This document shows, in pieces, positions 1-8,567 of a stretch of 64,000 bases of DNA. Below the pieces are notes generated by a model. That model was not told the origin of the DNA and did no database searches. It saw only the letters and a list, made by a program, of their open reading frames with translations. The DNA is from Desulfobulbus oralis (GTDB lineage Bacteria > Desulfobacterota > Desulfobulbia > Desulfobulbales > Desulfobulbaceae), in assembly GCF_002952055.1 (NCBI RefSeq), contig NZ_CP021255.1, forward strand, positions 1,242,851 to 1,306,850, read 5' to 3'. A program made the translations under genes and the position numbers. The stretch's first letter is position 1. Each line of letters begins with the position of its first letter.

Positions 1-2
1 AT

Positions 3-170
3 CCGACAGATGCGCGCCTGCTCAACAGGAGCCGTGTGCGGCGTGTCGGGAAATATGCTGTGCGGCTGCGGCAGAACTGCAAGCAGCCTGACTCCCGTGG
101 CCTCGATGTGGTTTGGCCAGCTTTGCACGCTCGCCAGGTGAAACGGGCGCGGCGTGGACTGCATCGATAA
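3..170 (+). pseudogene. IS5-family transposase relic (C-terminal part)
   Basis: Reading frame 3 is open from the window edge to a TAA at 168 and contains TDARLLNRSRV, VRLRQNCKQ and HARQVKRARR. This resembles the DARLL...GVKLRQSY...YAHARQ(F/M)KRARR segment of IS5-family (IS1182-like) transposases. The N-terminal part lies outside the window or is gone. The piece runs directly into an IS4-like fragment in another frame, so this is a mosaic of dead elements. Identification is by motif recall only. Confidence 0.5.
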
Positions 171-505
171 AGGCAAGGCGCACAGAGGGCAGATCGAGCT
201 GTTCTTCAGGTGGATCAGGCAGCGTCTGAACGTGAGGAGTTTTGTGGATACAAGCACCAGCGATGCGAATGCAGTTGCGGTTCGCCTTGTGTGCCTGTCT
301 TCTGGTGGCGTTTCTCAAGTTCAGAAGCCGCCAGGGGCATGCAGTATTGCAGATTTTGCGACCCGTGCAGCGCAATGTGCTCGAGCAGCGGGATCTGGCG
401 GGGCTCCTTTGCCCGAACAAACAGAAAATACCATTAAAAATCAAACAATTAGAATTACTCCAATTTAATGGGGCAGCAGTGATACGCCAAATCCGAATCA
501 AATGA
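154..505 (+). pseudogene. IS4-family transposase relic, frameshifted
   Basis: The first frame gives RGQIELFFRWIRQRLNVRSF, matching the conserved QIELFFRWIKQHLNI(K/R)SF block of IS4 transposases around the catalytic Glu. Near 260-275 the homology moves to the next frame, which continues with MRMQLRFALCACLLV, LKFRSRQG and NVLEQRDLAGLL. That second stretch fits the family C-terminus (A.RIQ..VALIAYLL... and ERRDL..LL). One indel therefore breaks the gene, and everything before the catalytic block is missing. It sits at the upstream edge of a lower-GC gene module. Confidence 0.65.
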
Positions 506-552
506 CGAGGAGCCAGAAAATGTCATTTTTATACGCCAGATTATAGAATTTT

Positions 553-576
553 TTGTACAGAAAATTAAGAATACAA
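553..576 (+). promoter_or_regulatory. candidate dyad operator ahead of the tct module
   Basis: TTGTA at 553-557 and TACAA at 572-576 form an inverted repeat with 14 bases between the arms, in an AT-rich leader about 40 bases before the tctC start. It could bind the Crp/Fnr-type regulator encoded at the end of the module. The match to a CRP-like TTGTGA/TCACAA pattern is only partial. Confidence 0.25.
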
Positions 577-613
577 GAGAAGCAGAAAATCATTATAACG
601 AGAGGAGACAGGT

Positions 614-1561
614 ATGATAAAATTGTTATCTGGTTCGATTATGTGCATATTTTTGCTGATTACATCCCTTGCTCACTCAGCAGACTATCCTGATCATCCT
701 GTCAATATACTCACCATGACTAAACCAGGTGCACAAATTGACTTACTTACACGTGCATTAGCTGAGCAACTGAAAAAAACATGGGACCAACCTGTCATTG
801 TATCCAATAAACCGGGTGGTTCGCACGGGAGCGTTATGGCCAGCGAGTTAGCGAACGCACCCAACGATGGGTATAGTCTTGGCGTTTCTGCAACGGGCGC
901 TTTCACTTATTCTCCAAACTTTCTCCATACCACCTACAAGCTGGATGATTTTCATTATTTCACACTACTCGGTCTGAACCAGAGTGGTATCATTTGTGCT
1001 CCTGATCGTCCCTGGAAAACTCTGAAAGACGCATTCATATGGGCAAAGAAGGCAAACAAAGGCCTAACCTATATGTTTCAAGGATCGGATGATCGTGACG
1101 TCATGAGACGCATTGCACAAAATGAAGACGTCAAATTATCTTTGATGCCCAGTACTGGTGGCCCATCTGTTATAACTGCCGTTATGGGTGGTCATGCTGA
1201 TCTTGGACATGTTGGAGCCATTCTCTTTGATTATGTTACTGAGGGTAAAATCAAGTGTCTCGCAGCATCAATACCGGTACGTTTTACAGAACTTCCTGAT
1301 ATTACAACTCTCAAGGAACAGGGATGGAACGAATCTGTTGAAATGTATCTAGTGCTTGTTGGCCCAAAGAACTTACCGGAGAATGTCGTAAAACGCATAG
1401 ACGATGCCGTACAATCTTTAAAAGAAAATCAGAAATATAATACATTTGTACAGGAAAAGCTTCATATTATTCTGACTGATTACGGTCATGAATATGCACA
1501 GAAGTATATGGAAGAGACCTCTTTCCGTTTTGCAAAAGAAAAGGAAGCCTCTGAGAAATAA
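614..1561 (+). CDS. tctC: TctC-family substrate-binding protein of a tripartite tricarboxylate transporter
   Basis: A 315-residue periplasmic solute-binding protein. Residues 1-23 form a Sec signal peptide (hydrophobic IMCIFLLITSLAHS then A-D). The mature part begins YPDHPVNILTMTKPGAQ, typical of the TctC/BugT family, and carries the family's NKPGGSHG and ADLGHVG motifs. TctC captures a carboxylate in the periplasm and hands it to TctA/TctB. The ATG is preceded by GAGAGGAGACAG, a strong ribosome site. The gene is clearly AT-richer than the rest of the window. It is followed by tctB and tctA on the same strand. The ligand cannot be read from sequence: the family takes citrate, other di- and tricarboxylates and aromatic acids. 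Confidence 0.88.
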   Translation: MIKLLSGSIMCIFLLITSLAHSADYPDHPVNILTMTKPGAQIDLLTRALAEQLKKTWDQPVIVSNKPGGSHGSVMASELANAPNDGYSLGVSATGAFTYSPNFLHTTYKLDDFHYFTLLGLNQSGIICAPDRPWKTLKDAFIWAKKANKGLTYMFQGSDDRDVMRRIAQNEDVKLSLMPSTGGPSVITAVMGGHADLGHVGAILFDYVTEGKIKCLAASIPVRFTELPDITTLKEQGWNESVEMYLVLVGPKNLPENVVKRIDDAVQSLKENQKYNTFVQEKLHIILTDYGHEYAQKYMEETSFRFAKEKEASEK

Positions 1562-1616
1562 TCATCATACACAGCGAATATCTGGCTCTCCAATATCACC
1601 CACCTCGGAGAACGCT

Positions 1617-2063
1617 ATGACAACTATCCAGCGTGACACTATTTCCTATACTGTTATTGCTTTGGCCAGTGGAATTCTCCTTCTCTGGATCATACCTGCC
1701 TTTTCACCCGAATATCCCGGATACGGAGCACCGGCCACGCTTGTCCCAGATATAGCAGCCGGGTTCATGCTCGGGCTTTCCCTGCTTGGCCTGCTCAAAA
1801 TTGCATGGACAAGAGCCGGTTACGAAAGAACGAAGGTGGATGGCGTTCATTGGCTGCATCTGGTCAAATTTTTCGTTCCATGTGGCATAATGATGCCTGC
1901 CATGCACTACTTGGGTTTCATCCCTGCCGGAGTCCTCTTTCTGCTTGTGATTCAACTCAGTTGCGGACAACGCCATCCTGTTCCACTGGTTCTGGTCGCT
2001 GTCCTGCCGGTTGTGCTTGTCTACCTGCTTATGCGGTACGTGCTCAGTGTTCCCATGCCATAA
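1617..2063 (+). CDS. tctB: TctB-like small membrane subunit of a tripartite tricarboxylate transporter
   Basis: A 148-residue protein with four predicted membrane segments, the usual TctB layout: a first helix in ISYTVIALASGILLLWIIPAF, a second in the AAGFMLGLSLLGLL stretch and two at the C-terminus. Starts further upstream would overlap tctC. The ATG at 1617 has GGAG at 1607-1610 and sits 55 bases after the tctC stop, so it is preferred. TctB is the poorly conserved small partner of TctA, and the call rests on size, topology and position between tctC and tctA. Confidence 0.82.
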   Translation: MTTIQRDTISYTVIALASGILLLWIIPAFSPEYPGYGAPATLVPDIAAGFMLGLSLLGLLKIAWTRAGYERTKVDGVHWLHLVKFFVPCGIMMPAMHYLGFIPAGVLFLLVIQLSCGQRHPVPLVLVAVLPVVLVYLLMRYVLSVPMP

Positions 2064-2083
2064 TCGGACCTCGGGGGCAAGCC

Positions 2084-3568
2084 ATGCTTGACATTATTCT
2101 TGCCGGTTTTGGCAATGCCCTGCACCTGGACAACGTTTTGTTCGTCCTGCTGGGCGTTATCGTGGGGGTCATGGCCGGCGCCATACCTGGCATCAATGGA
2201 CCCATGGCCATTGCCCTCTGTATCCCGCTTTCCTATTATATGTCGCCTGTGGCCGCCATCGGCTTCCTTGTCGGCGTAAACAAGGGGGCCTTTTTCGGTG
2301 GCTCGATTCCCGGCATCTTACTGAACACGCCCGGAACTCCGGAATCTGCCGCGACCACATGGGATGGGCACCCTTTGGCTCTGCAGGGCAAAGGAGAAAA
2401 GGCTCTGCGGGCAGCTCTGTATTCGTCGGTAACCGGCGACGCCTTTGCCACCCTGCTTCTTGTACTTGTCGCCGCCCCCCTCGCTGCCGTTGCTCTCTAC
2501 ATGGGGCCTCCGGAGATTTTCGCGCTCGTCTGCATGGCAATGACCATTATTGCCGGTCTTGGCACAAAATCCCTGATCAGAGGCCTTATTGCCGCTGCGC
2601 TTGGCGTACTGGTCAGCATGATAGGTATTGAGCCTGTTTCCGCTCTGCCGCGCCTTACCTTTGACATTACACCGTTGGAACGCGGCATTTCACTCATACC
2701 CATCGGCATAGGAATGCTGGCCTTCTCCGAAATCATCATACAGCTCGAATGCCTTGTCGGTGGCGAAGGACGCCCAGAAGTCATTTCCTTTTCCATCTGC
2801 AAGGAAGATCGGAGTATCTCCCTTAAAGAATATCTGCGCTGTTTCAAGACGCTGATTTTTTCCGCCTTTGCCGGTTCCGTAGTTGGTGCTTTACCCGGAC
2901 TTGGAGCTCCGGTGGCCTCCTTCTTCGCCTATGATCAGGCCGTCAAGCGCTCAAAGCATCCAGAGACCTTCGGCAAGGGTGAAATCGAGGGCATTGCGGC
3001 ATCCGAAGCAGCCAACAGCGCCGTAGCCGCATCAAGCCTCATCCCGCTGTTCACCCTTGGCATTCCCGGCAACATGGCCGCCGCCCTGCTGATCGGGGCC
3101 TTTGTAGTGCATGGAATGACCCCGGGCCCACTCATGTTCGAGCAAAACACCGAATTTATCTATGCAGTCTATGGTACCATCATTATCGCGAGCTTTTTTC
3201 TGTTCTGCGTCGGAAGAGTGGGTATCAGATTGTTCTGTAGATTGATGCAGGTACCCCCCCCGGTGCTGTATCCCATCATAATATTCACCTGTACAATGGG
3301 TTCCTATCTCTCCCAATATTCAGTTTTTGATATAATACTGATGATAATATTTTCTCTCCTCGCCTATTTTATGAGAAAATTCGATTATTCTTTGATATGT
3401 CTGATAATTGGCTTCATTCTGGCTCCTATCTGGGAGACATCATTACAACAGATTATCATTGCATCAGAGCAGGATCCATTCATGTTTATTAAGCATCCAC
3501 TTGCCGACATTCTTATATTGATAACCATATTCATTATCATAAAAACTGCTTTTATAGCAAATAAATAA
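2084..3568 (+). CDS. tctA: TctA-family large membrane subunit of a tripartite tricarboxylate transporter
   Basis: A 494-residue polytopic permease. It has the TctA hallmarks: GVIVGVMAGAIPGINGPMAIAL near residues 18-40, a second AGSVVGALPGLGAPVASFFAY repeat around 265-285, and EIEGIAASEAANSAVAASSLIPL followed by FTLGIPGN. The start at 2084, with a GGGGG stretch 10 bases earlier, gives the normal family length, whereas the open frame runs in-frame back into tctB. The last fifth is markedly AT-rich. With TctB it forms the proton- or sodium-driven channel for the substrate delivered by TctC. Confidence 0.92.
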   Translation: MLDIILAGFGNALHLDNVLFVLLGVIVGVMAGAIPGINGPMAIALCIPLSYYMSPVAAIGFLVGVNKGAFFGGSIPGILLNTPGTPESAATTWDGHPLALQGKGEKALRAALYSSVTGDAFATLLLVLVAAPLAAVALYMGPPEIFALVCMAMTIIAGLGTKSLIRGLIAAALGVLVSMIGIEPVSALPRLTFDITPLERGISLIPIGIGMLAFSEIIIQLECLVGGEGRPEVISFSICKEDRSISLKEYLRCFKTLIFSAFAGSVVGALPGLGAPVASFFAYDQAVKRSKHPETFGKGEIEGIAASEAANSAVAASSLIPLFTLGIPGNMAAALLIGAFVVHGMTPGPLMFEQNTEFIYAVYGTIIIASFFLFCVGRVGIRLFCRLMQVPPPVLYPIIIFTCTMGSYLSQYSVFDIILMIIFSLLAYFMRKFDYSLICLIIGFILAPIWETSLQQIIIASEQDPFMFIKHPLADILILITIFIIIKTAFIANK

Positions 3569-3604
3569 CTGGAACACCATGAATTATCACAAGGAGTCAC
3601 TTCC

Positions 3605-5377
3605 ATGGCACGCATAAAGACAGCACATGCCATCACCTTTAATCCTGAAAATCTCGCTGGTATAGAGCGTGTTGAAATCACGGCCGATCTGCTCGTCATC
3701 GGCGGAGGCAATGCTGGTTGCTTCGTGGCAACGGAAGCAGCCAAAATCAACTCCAAACTCAAGGTCATCATTGCTGAAAAAGCCGATATTAGACGATCAG
3801 GTGCCTGCTCAGCCGGTATGGATGCAATAAATACTTATATCCCGAAAGGAAAAACACCTGAAGACTTAGTTCGCTGGAGTCGTGCTCAGGTGGGCGGAGG
3901 GCCTCTGCGCGAAGATTTGGCCCTGTCCAATGCCCGCGAACTCAACGAGTGTGTGGAAGACTTGGAACGCTGGGGGCTTCCCATACTCAGGGACAAACAA
4001 GGGAACGCTTCCTATCGGGGGAAATGGGATATTTCCATTCACGGTGAACAGCTTAAACCCATTATGGCCGAAAAGGCGCTGGAGAGCGGTGCGGATGTCT
4101 ACAACAGAGTGGCGATCACATCGTTGCTCATGTACGATGGATTCTGTAGCGGAGCCATGGGATTCGGCATACGCGACGGAAAGTTTTACATTTTCCGGGC
4201 CAAGGCGACTGTGGTCTGCACAGGTGGAGCCGGGACACTCTACAAATCGTATACTGCCGATTCCACGGACAGTGGTTCCCAGATTTGGATGTGTCCGTAC
4301 TGTGTGGGAACAGGGTATGCCATTGGTTTCAGAAAGGGCGCTGAGCTGACCAGTATGGAACAACGTTGGGTCGCGACTCGCTCCAAGGATTTCTGTGGAC
4401 CGATCGACACCATTTCCGTGGGGTATAAATCGGCCATTATCAACTCCAGGGGTGAACGAGTTATGGAACGCTACAAGGACCTTGGGGGGGATGCTGCGCC
4501 TCGATATATTCGCGCCAACGCACCCATGGAAGAATGGCTGGCAGGACGTGGCCCGTGTTACTGCGACACAACTCATCTTCAGCCAGAAGAGGCGGAAGAT
4601 TTGCTTATTGACTACCTCAACGAAAGGCCATCCTTTGTTTTGTTTCTGGCCAGCCGAGGCCAGGACATTACAAAAGAGCCCATCGAAATCTACGGTTCTG
4701 ACCCCTACATTGTTGGTGGACACACCGGCAGTGGCTTCTGGGTTGACACAGCGCGCATGACAACCCTTCCCGGCCTCTTCGCCGCCGGAGAGACCGCAGG
4801 GGGCAACCCGAATAAATTTGTCGGCGGCTGTGCTGCAGAAGGCAAACTCGCGGCTCGTGGGGCCATCACCTGGGTAACAGGGAAAAAGCTGCCCCCCCTT
4901 GATGAGCGCCAGGTGCAGGATGAAAAGGACAGGATCTATGCACCAATTCTCACTAAAGATACAGACGGCATCAGACCCATAGAAATGAAGGAGCGTCTGC
5001 AACGACTCATGGACGAATACGCAGGTGGTATCAGTCAATATTACCGAACTAATGAGGAACGCCTTGACTATGCTTTGAAACACATAAAGATACTGCAATC
5101 GCAATTCGGCTACCTGAGAGCTGCGGATCTGCACGAGCTGATGCAGGCCCATGAAACCATGGACAGGGTCGACGTGGCCGAAGCTGTTGTGCATCATCTG
5201 AAAGCTCGAAAGGAAACCCGCTGGCCGGGATGGCAGACGCGAAGTGATTACCCAAAACGTGACGACAGGCATTACGATTGTTTTATCGAATCAAAGCGTG
5301 ATCCGGATACAGGTCATATTATCACATTCACGCGCCCCTATACACAGCTCATATCTGGCAACAGACGCCAGGCATAG
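3605..5377 (+). CDS. AprA-like FAD flavoprotein (APS reductase / fumarate reductase superfamily)
   Basis: A 590-residue FAD enzyme. The FAD dinucleotide motif VIGGGNAG is at residues 31-38. Later blocks VVCTGGAGTLYK, RGPCYCDT, VGGHTGSGFWVD and RMTTLPGLFAAGETAGG.PNKF..GCAAEG have the order seen in the alpha subunit of dissimilatory APS reductase. The segment between the HTGSG motif and RMTT is about 20 residues shorter than I recall for true AprA, and the protein is shorter than the usual ~650 residues, so it belongs to the AprA-like side branch. The ATG follows AAGGAGT. It pairs with the AprB-like ferredoxin 15 bases downstream and with a tct transporter upstream, which suggests reduction (or oxidation) of an imported substrate rather than APS. 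Genuine APS reductase activity cannot be excluded. Confidence 0.8.
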   Translation: MARIKTAHAITFNPENLAGIERVEITADLLVIGGGNAGCFVATEAAKINSKLKVIIAEKADIRRSGACSAGMDAINTYIPKGKTPEDLVRWSRAQVGGGPLREDLALSNARELNECVEDLERWGLPILRDKQGNASYRGKWDISIHGEQLKPIMAEKALESGADVYNRVAITSLLMYDGFCSGAMGFGIRDGKFYIFRAKATVVCTGGAGTLYKSYTADSTDSGSQIWMCPYCVGTGYAIGFRKGAELTSMEQRWVATRSKDFCGPIDTISVGYKSAIINSRGERVMERYKDLGGDAAPRYIRANAPMEEWLAGRGPCYCDTTHLQPEEAEDLLIDYLNERPSFVLFLASRGQDITKEPIEIYGSDPYIVGGHTGSGFWVDTARMTTLPGLFAAGETAGGNPNKFVGGCAAEGKLAARGAITWVTGKKLPPLDERQVQDEKDRIYAPILTKDTDGIRPIEMKERLQRLMDEYAGGISQYYRTNEERLDYALKHIKILQSQFGYLRAADLHELMQAHETMDRVDVAEAVVHHLKARKETRWPGWQTRSDYPKRDDRHYDCFIESKRDPDTGHIITFTRPYTQLISGNRRQA

Positions 5378-5392
5378 AATGAGGCATACATT

Positions 5393-5722
5393 ATGCCACC
5401 GATAGTAAATGTAAAAAAATGCAATGGATGCAAGGGACGAGCAGAGACGTTTTGCGAAGAGATCTGTCCCGGAGACCTTATGATGCTCAATCCCGAAACA
5501 GGGAAAGCCTGCCTGCGCTCACCGAGAGATTGCTGGGACTGCATGTCTTGCATCAAGGCCTGCCCTACAGGAGCGCTTGAAATTAAAATTCCCTACCAGC
5601 TTGGATATCACAAGGCCAGACTCAAGCCGATTATGGGTAAGAATAGGATTACCTGGAAATGCCGTGATATCAATGGCAAAGAAACAACATTCTCCTTTGA
5701 AAACAGAAAGCCTGTCACCTAG
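5393..5722 (+). CDS. AprB-like ferredoxin with two [4Fe-4S] clusters
   Basis: A 109-residue iron-sulfur protein. Cysteines C10, C13, C21 and C25 plus C47, C50, C53 and C57 supply two [4Fe-4S] clusters. The stretch CKGRAETFCEEICPGDLM mirrors AprB (CDGCKG....C...CP.DLM). Trp48 within CWDC lies where AprB keeps the tryptophan that bridges the cluster and the FAD. The C-terminal tail (PIMGKNRITWKCRDINGKE) matches the shape of the AprB tail that wraps round AprA, but is shorter than in sulfate reducers. It is the obvious electron-transfer partner of the upstream flavoprotein. Confidence 0.82.
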   Translation: MPPIVNVKKCNGCKGRAETFCEEICPGDLMMLNPETGKACLRSPRDCWDCMSCIKACPTGALEIKIPYQLGYHKARLKPIMGKNRITWKCRDINGKETTFSFENRKPVT

Positions 5723-5733
5723 CCGAGGATAGC

Positions 5734-6423
5734 GTGCAAAATTTCTGGCATCTCGAAAAGGAAAATTTTTTTGCGGGTCTTGAGAATGAAAAAAGACAGT
5801 TCCTGACCCTCTCCCGACGCCAGGAACTGGAAAAGAATAAAACCGTCTTTATCGAAGGCGATGCCGGAATCTCCTGTTTCTATATAGAATCCGGCTTGAT
5901 AAGAATTTTCAGTGAAGTGCCTTCCGGAAAAGAATCCACTCTTTTTCTCCGCCAGGGCGGCGAAATTTTTGGACTTGCAGAAGTCATGAATCGAACGCCA
6001 CGGGTGGTTTCGGCACAGGCGCTTTGCAGATCAATTATCCACACGATAGAGCAACCTGACTTCGAACGGCTTCTGGAAGGAAACTTTTCTCTTGTCCGCC
6101 GGGTCATAAGCATTCTCGGGCGTCGGTTGCGATATATGGGCAAACGCCTCAGCAGCCAGAATGGAGATGTTGCGCACAGACTGGCTTTTTTACTCATAAC
6201 CTTGGCATACGAGAATCTGAAGAAGACATCCAACTGGGAAGTTCCCTGTCTTCTCCCCCATACCATATCTCAAAACCAGCTTGCTGATATGATCAGCTCG
6301 ACTCAGCCAACAATCAGCTTAGCCCTGCATGAATTCAGAACCAGCGGTCTGATTGCCGTATCGGGTCGTCGCATTACGCTGCTCAAGCCGATGGCCCTCA
6401 TACTCAAATTCATAGAGGATTGA
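5734..6423 (+). CDS. Crp/Fnr-family transcriptional regulator
   Basis: A 229-residue regulator starting with GTG, placed by GAGG at 5724-5727. The cyclic-nucleotide-binding fold spans about residues 10-120 (FIEGDAGISCFYIESGLIRIF, then FLRQGGEIFG). A dimer helix and a C-terminal winged helix-turn-helix follow (SQNQLADMISSTQPTISLAL, then GLIAVSGRRITLL). There is no N-terminal cluster of four cysteines as in Fnr, so oxygen sensing by an Fe-S cluster is unlikely; haem, ligand or redox sensing remain possible. It begins 11 bases after the AprB-like gene, so it is probably cotranscribed and the module's own regulator. The HcpR site near hcp could also be its target. Confidence 0.85.
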   Translation: MQNFWHLEKENFFAGLENEKRQFLTLSRRQELEKNKTVFIEGDAGISCFYIESGLIRIFSEVPSGKESTLFLRQGGEIFGLAEVMNRTPRVVSAQALCRSIIHTIEQPDFERLLEGNFSLVRRVISILGRRLRYMGKRLSSQNGDVAHRLAFLLITLAYENLKKTSNWEVPCLLPHTISQNQLADMISSTQPTISLALHEFRTSGLIAVSGRRITLLKPMALILKFIED

Positions 6424-7319
6424 TCTGTCAGCCTGTTTGATTTTAATCCTCCGTCGAGGAGCCAAAAAATTAGCGGCCGCCTGACACGTTCTCCGTCTCT
6501 CCGGTAAGTGCCGGCACTTTTCGCCCTTTCAGGTAAGCGGTCTGTACATCCCCGGCGATACGGCGGTTGTGGACCGTATCGCCCGAGAGTATTGCGGAAC
6601 ATATCCTGAGTCGGTGTATCGGCGGAATCTCCTGTCGGGCAGCACCTACGACCAGACCTCCAGTTGCACCGGGGCGGTTTCCGGGCGTGCTTTGGAAACC
6701 CGGTCCATGCCCGGCTACCAGGTGCTGCCCGACAGGAGCGATCCCTGCGTGTGCAGCTCTTTGTTACCGAAACAGACAATGTGTCCCTCTACAGTTCTGG
6801 AGTTCCCCCAAAACCACGCTGTACCGCCTGGTGCTGGCGCAATAAAGGTATGTTCGCTCAGGATCAGGGCCTTGTTGGCAGGAGCAGAGCCTGAACCCGC
6901 TCGGATTGTTGCACTCCTTCCGGTACTCTTGCTGTTCGCCCTCTTGGCCAGAGGGCAGGATGCAGGAGAGAACTGACCGCTGTGAACATCCGTGCCGTGG
7001 ACAAAGGTGTCTCCAATGCACTGATGCTCCCGCAAAATTCGGCAGCAGAAAATTTGCAGACTTTTTTCTGCAAGGCGGCTTGCCAATCAGGGAGTCCCGG
7101 TTGACAATATGGGACTGATTCGTGTACACACAATCAAGACGTAGGGAATGTTGCGATCACATCCCGGCTTGGGAGCGCGTGTCACCTGCAAAAACCTGGG
7201 GGCAGGGAAGCGCCACTTCATGCCGGCCTTCGGGACTTCTCGAATTTGCCCGATCAAGTTTGAAAGGAGCGCAAGCGGATGCGCTTTGTTACATCACTTG
7301 TTCTACAAGGAGCAGAAGC
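6424..7319 (+). other. 896-base hairpin-rich stretch without a recognised gene
   Basis: No open frame here matches a family I know. The DNA is full of perfect inverted repeats. AAGTGCCGGCACTT is at 6506-6519. GGCGATACGG/CCGTATCGCC is at 6554-6563 and 6574-6583. A 19-base pair of arms is at 6629-6647 and 6720-6738, GCCCTCT/AGAGGGC is at 6938-6944 and 6950-6956, and TTGCAG/CTGCAA is at 7054-7059 and 7068-7073. The frame through 6500-6976 reads somewhat protein-like, so a decayed gene is possible. The last part should contain the omptin promoter, but no convincing -35/-10 pair is seen. Confidence 0.6.
6629..6738. repeat. perfect 19-base inverted repeat with nested hairpin
   Basis: CTCCTGTCGGGCAGCACCT at 6629-6647 is the exact reverse complement of 6720-6738, with 72 bases between. 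Inside lies a second inverted pair, GGTTTCC and GGAAACC, around 6676-6700. The arms do not extend beyond 19 bases on either side. This could be a structured RNA, a protein-binding cruciform or the ends of a tiny decayed element. Confidence 0.7.
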
Positions 7320-8294
7320 ATGAAGAAGAAAAATTGTGTGGCAATGCTCGCAGCCGGTCTGTCCCTGTCTGTGCCGGTGTGGGCCAACGAGGCGGCCCTT
7401 CCCGGCGAGTCTGAAACAAGCATCCAGATTGAGCAGGAAATGCTTGTCGTTAAGGCGCATATGGGCGTCGGTTACCTGAATGGCGATTCCTCCGAGCTGG
7501 TCTACGGGGAGAATGGACGCAAGCTCAGCGAACTCAACTGGGAACTGGACGATGTCCCCATGCTGAATGTGGGCGGCTCCATCAGCCCCCGCTCCTGGCT
7601 CACCATATCGGCCGATTTCTGGACCCGCCTGAACCGGGGCAGCGGTACCATGGATGATTACGACTTCTTGGCTATCAACTACGATGGCTATACCCACTGG
7701 TCGCATCATGACAATACCGACCTGACCCAGGGCTTCATGTTCGACCTCAACGCTGCCTTTACCTTCTACACCTTTGAGGAAACCAGCTTCAGCGCACTGG
7801 TCGGCTACAAGTACGACACCTGGGAATGGGAGGCCAGGGGCGGTAACTATTTCTATTCGGACTACGTACTTTTCGACACTGTCGGTTCATTTTCGCCCGA
7901 TGAAAAGGTCATCACCTACAAGCAGTGGTTTCATGTGCCCTATATCGGTGTAGGCTTCCACTCTACGGTAGGCCCGGTCTTTTTCATGGGCAGGGTGATC
8001 GCCTCGCCTTTGGTTTTTGCCGGGGATGAAGACATACACCATCTGCGCAACCTGCGCTTTGAAGAGGACTTTGACGTCTCTTCCATGTATGGCCTGGATC
8101 TCGGCCTCGGTTACAACATCACCCCCAGTCTCGCGGTATCCGCCATGTTCAGGTATCAGAAATACGAGGAAGCCAAGGGCGATACCACGGTCACCGATCT
8201 GACAACCGGCGAGAAACGCTACTTCTCCGGTGATGTTGCCGGAACAGATCACAGCTCCAGTACGGTTTCTCTGGGACTGCAGTATCGCTTTTAA
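7320..8294 (+). CDS. omptin-family outer-membrane protease
   Basis: A 324-residue beta-barrel aspartyl-type protease of the OmpT/Pla/PgtE family. Residues 1-22 form a signal peptide ending VWA-N. Family blocks are present in order: GENGRKLSELNWELDDVPML, DFWTRLNRGSGTMDDYD, then YKQWFHVPYIGVGF, ITPSLAV and a terminal aromatic F. The catalytic pairs of omptins (Asp-Asp and Asp-His) align with D113/D115 and D238/H240. Omptins cut between basic residues and, in pathogens, activate plasminogen or destroy antimicrobial peptides; they need lipopolysaccharide. The ATG at 7320 with AAGGAG at 7307-7312 is preferred over the longer open frame because the signal peptide starts there. The gene is monocistronic, with a terminator directly after it. 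Confidence 0.88.
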   Translation: MKKKNCVAMLAAGLSLSVPVWANEAALPGESETSIQIEQEMLVVKAHMGVGYLNGDSSELVYGENGRKLSELNWELDDVPMLNVGGSISPRSWLTISADFWTRLNRGSGTMDDYDFLAINYDGYTHWSHHDNTDLTQGFMFDLNAAFTFYTFEETSFSALVGYKYDTWEWEARGGNYFYSDYVLFDTVGSFSPDEKVITYKQWFHVPYIGVGFHSTVGPVFFMGRVIASPLVFAGDEDIHHLRNLRFEEDFDVSSMYGLDLGLGYNITPSLAVSAMFRYQKYEEAKGDTTVTDLTTGEKRYFSGDVAGTDHSSSTVSLGLQYRF

Positions 8295-8320
8295 CAACCA
8301 AAGACAGATCAGGAAATAGG

Positions 8321-8359
8321 AAACAGGGCGCGGCCGATGTGGCTGCGCCCTGTTTTTTT
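8321..8359 (+). terminator. Rho-independent terminator after the omptin gene
   Basis: AAACAGGGCGCGGCC at 8321-8335 pairs with GGCTGCGCCCTGTTT at 8341-8355, with one G-T wobble and a five-base loop, and runs into a T tract ending at 8359. Confidence 0.9.
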
Positions 8360-8567
8360 GTTATATCCAGGGCAGAAACGAGCCTGCTTTGACCAGCCTC
8401 TGCCCTGCTGTTTTGATTGCTTATCAGTGAACTTGTGTGGAGAGAAACGCTGATGGAGGCGCCAATGCAACGCTGCTTGGTATCGGTCATTGGCAGCGGG
8501 CAGCAGGAGAGCAGACGAGCGGGACTGATTCCTGTTGCGCCTCCGAAATCAGTCCCCTGTTTGTTGT

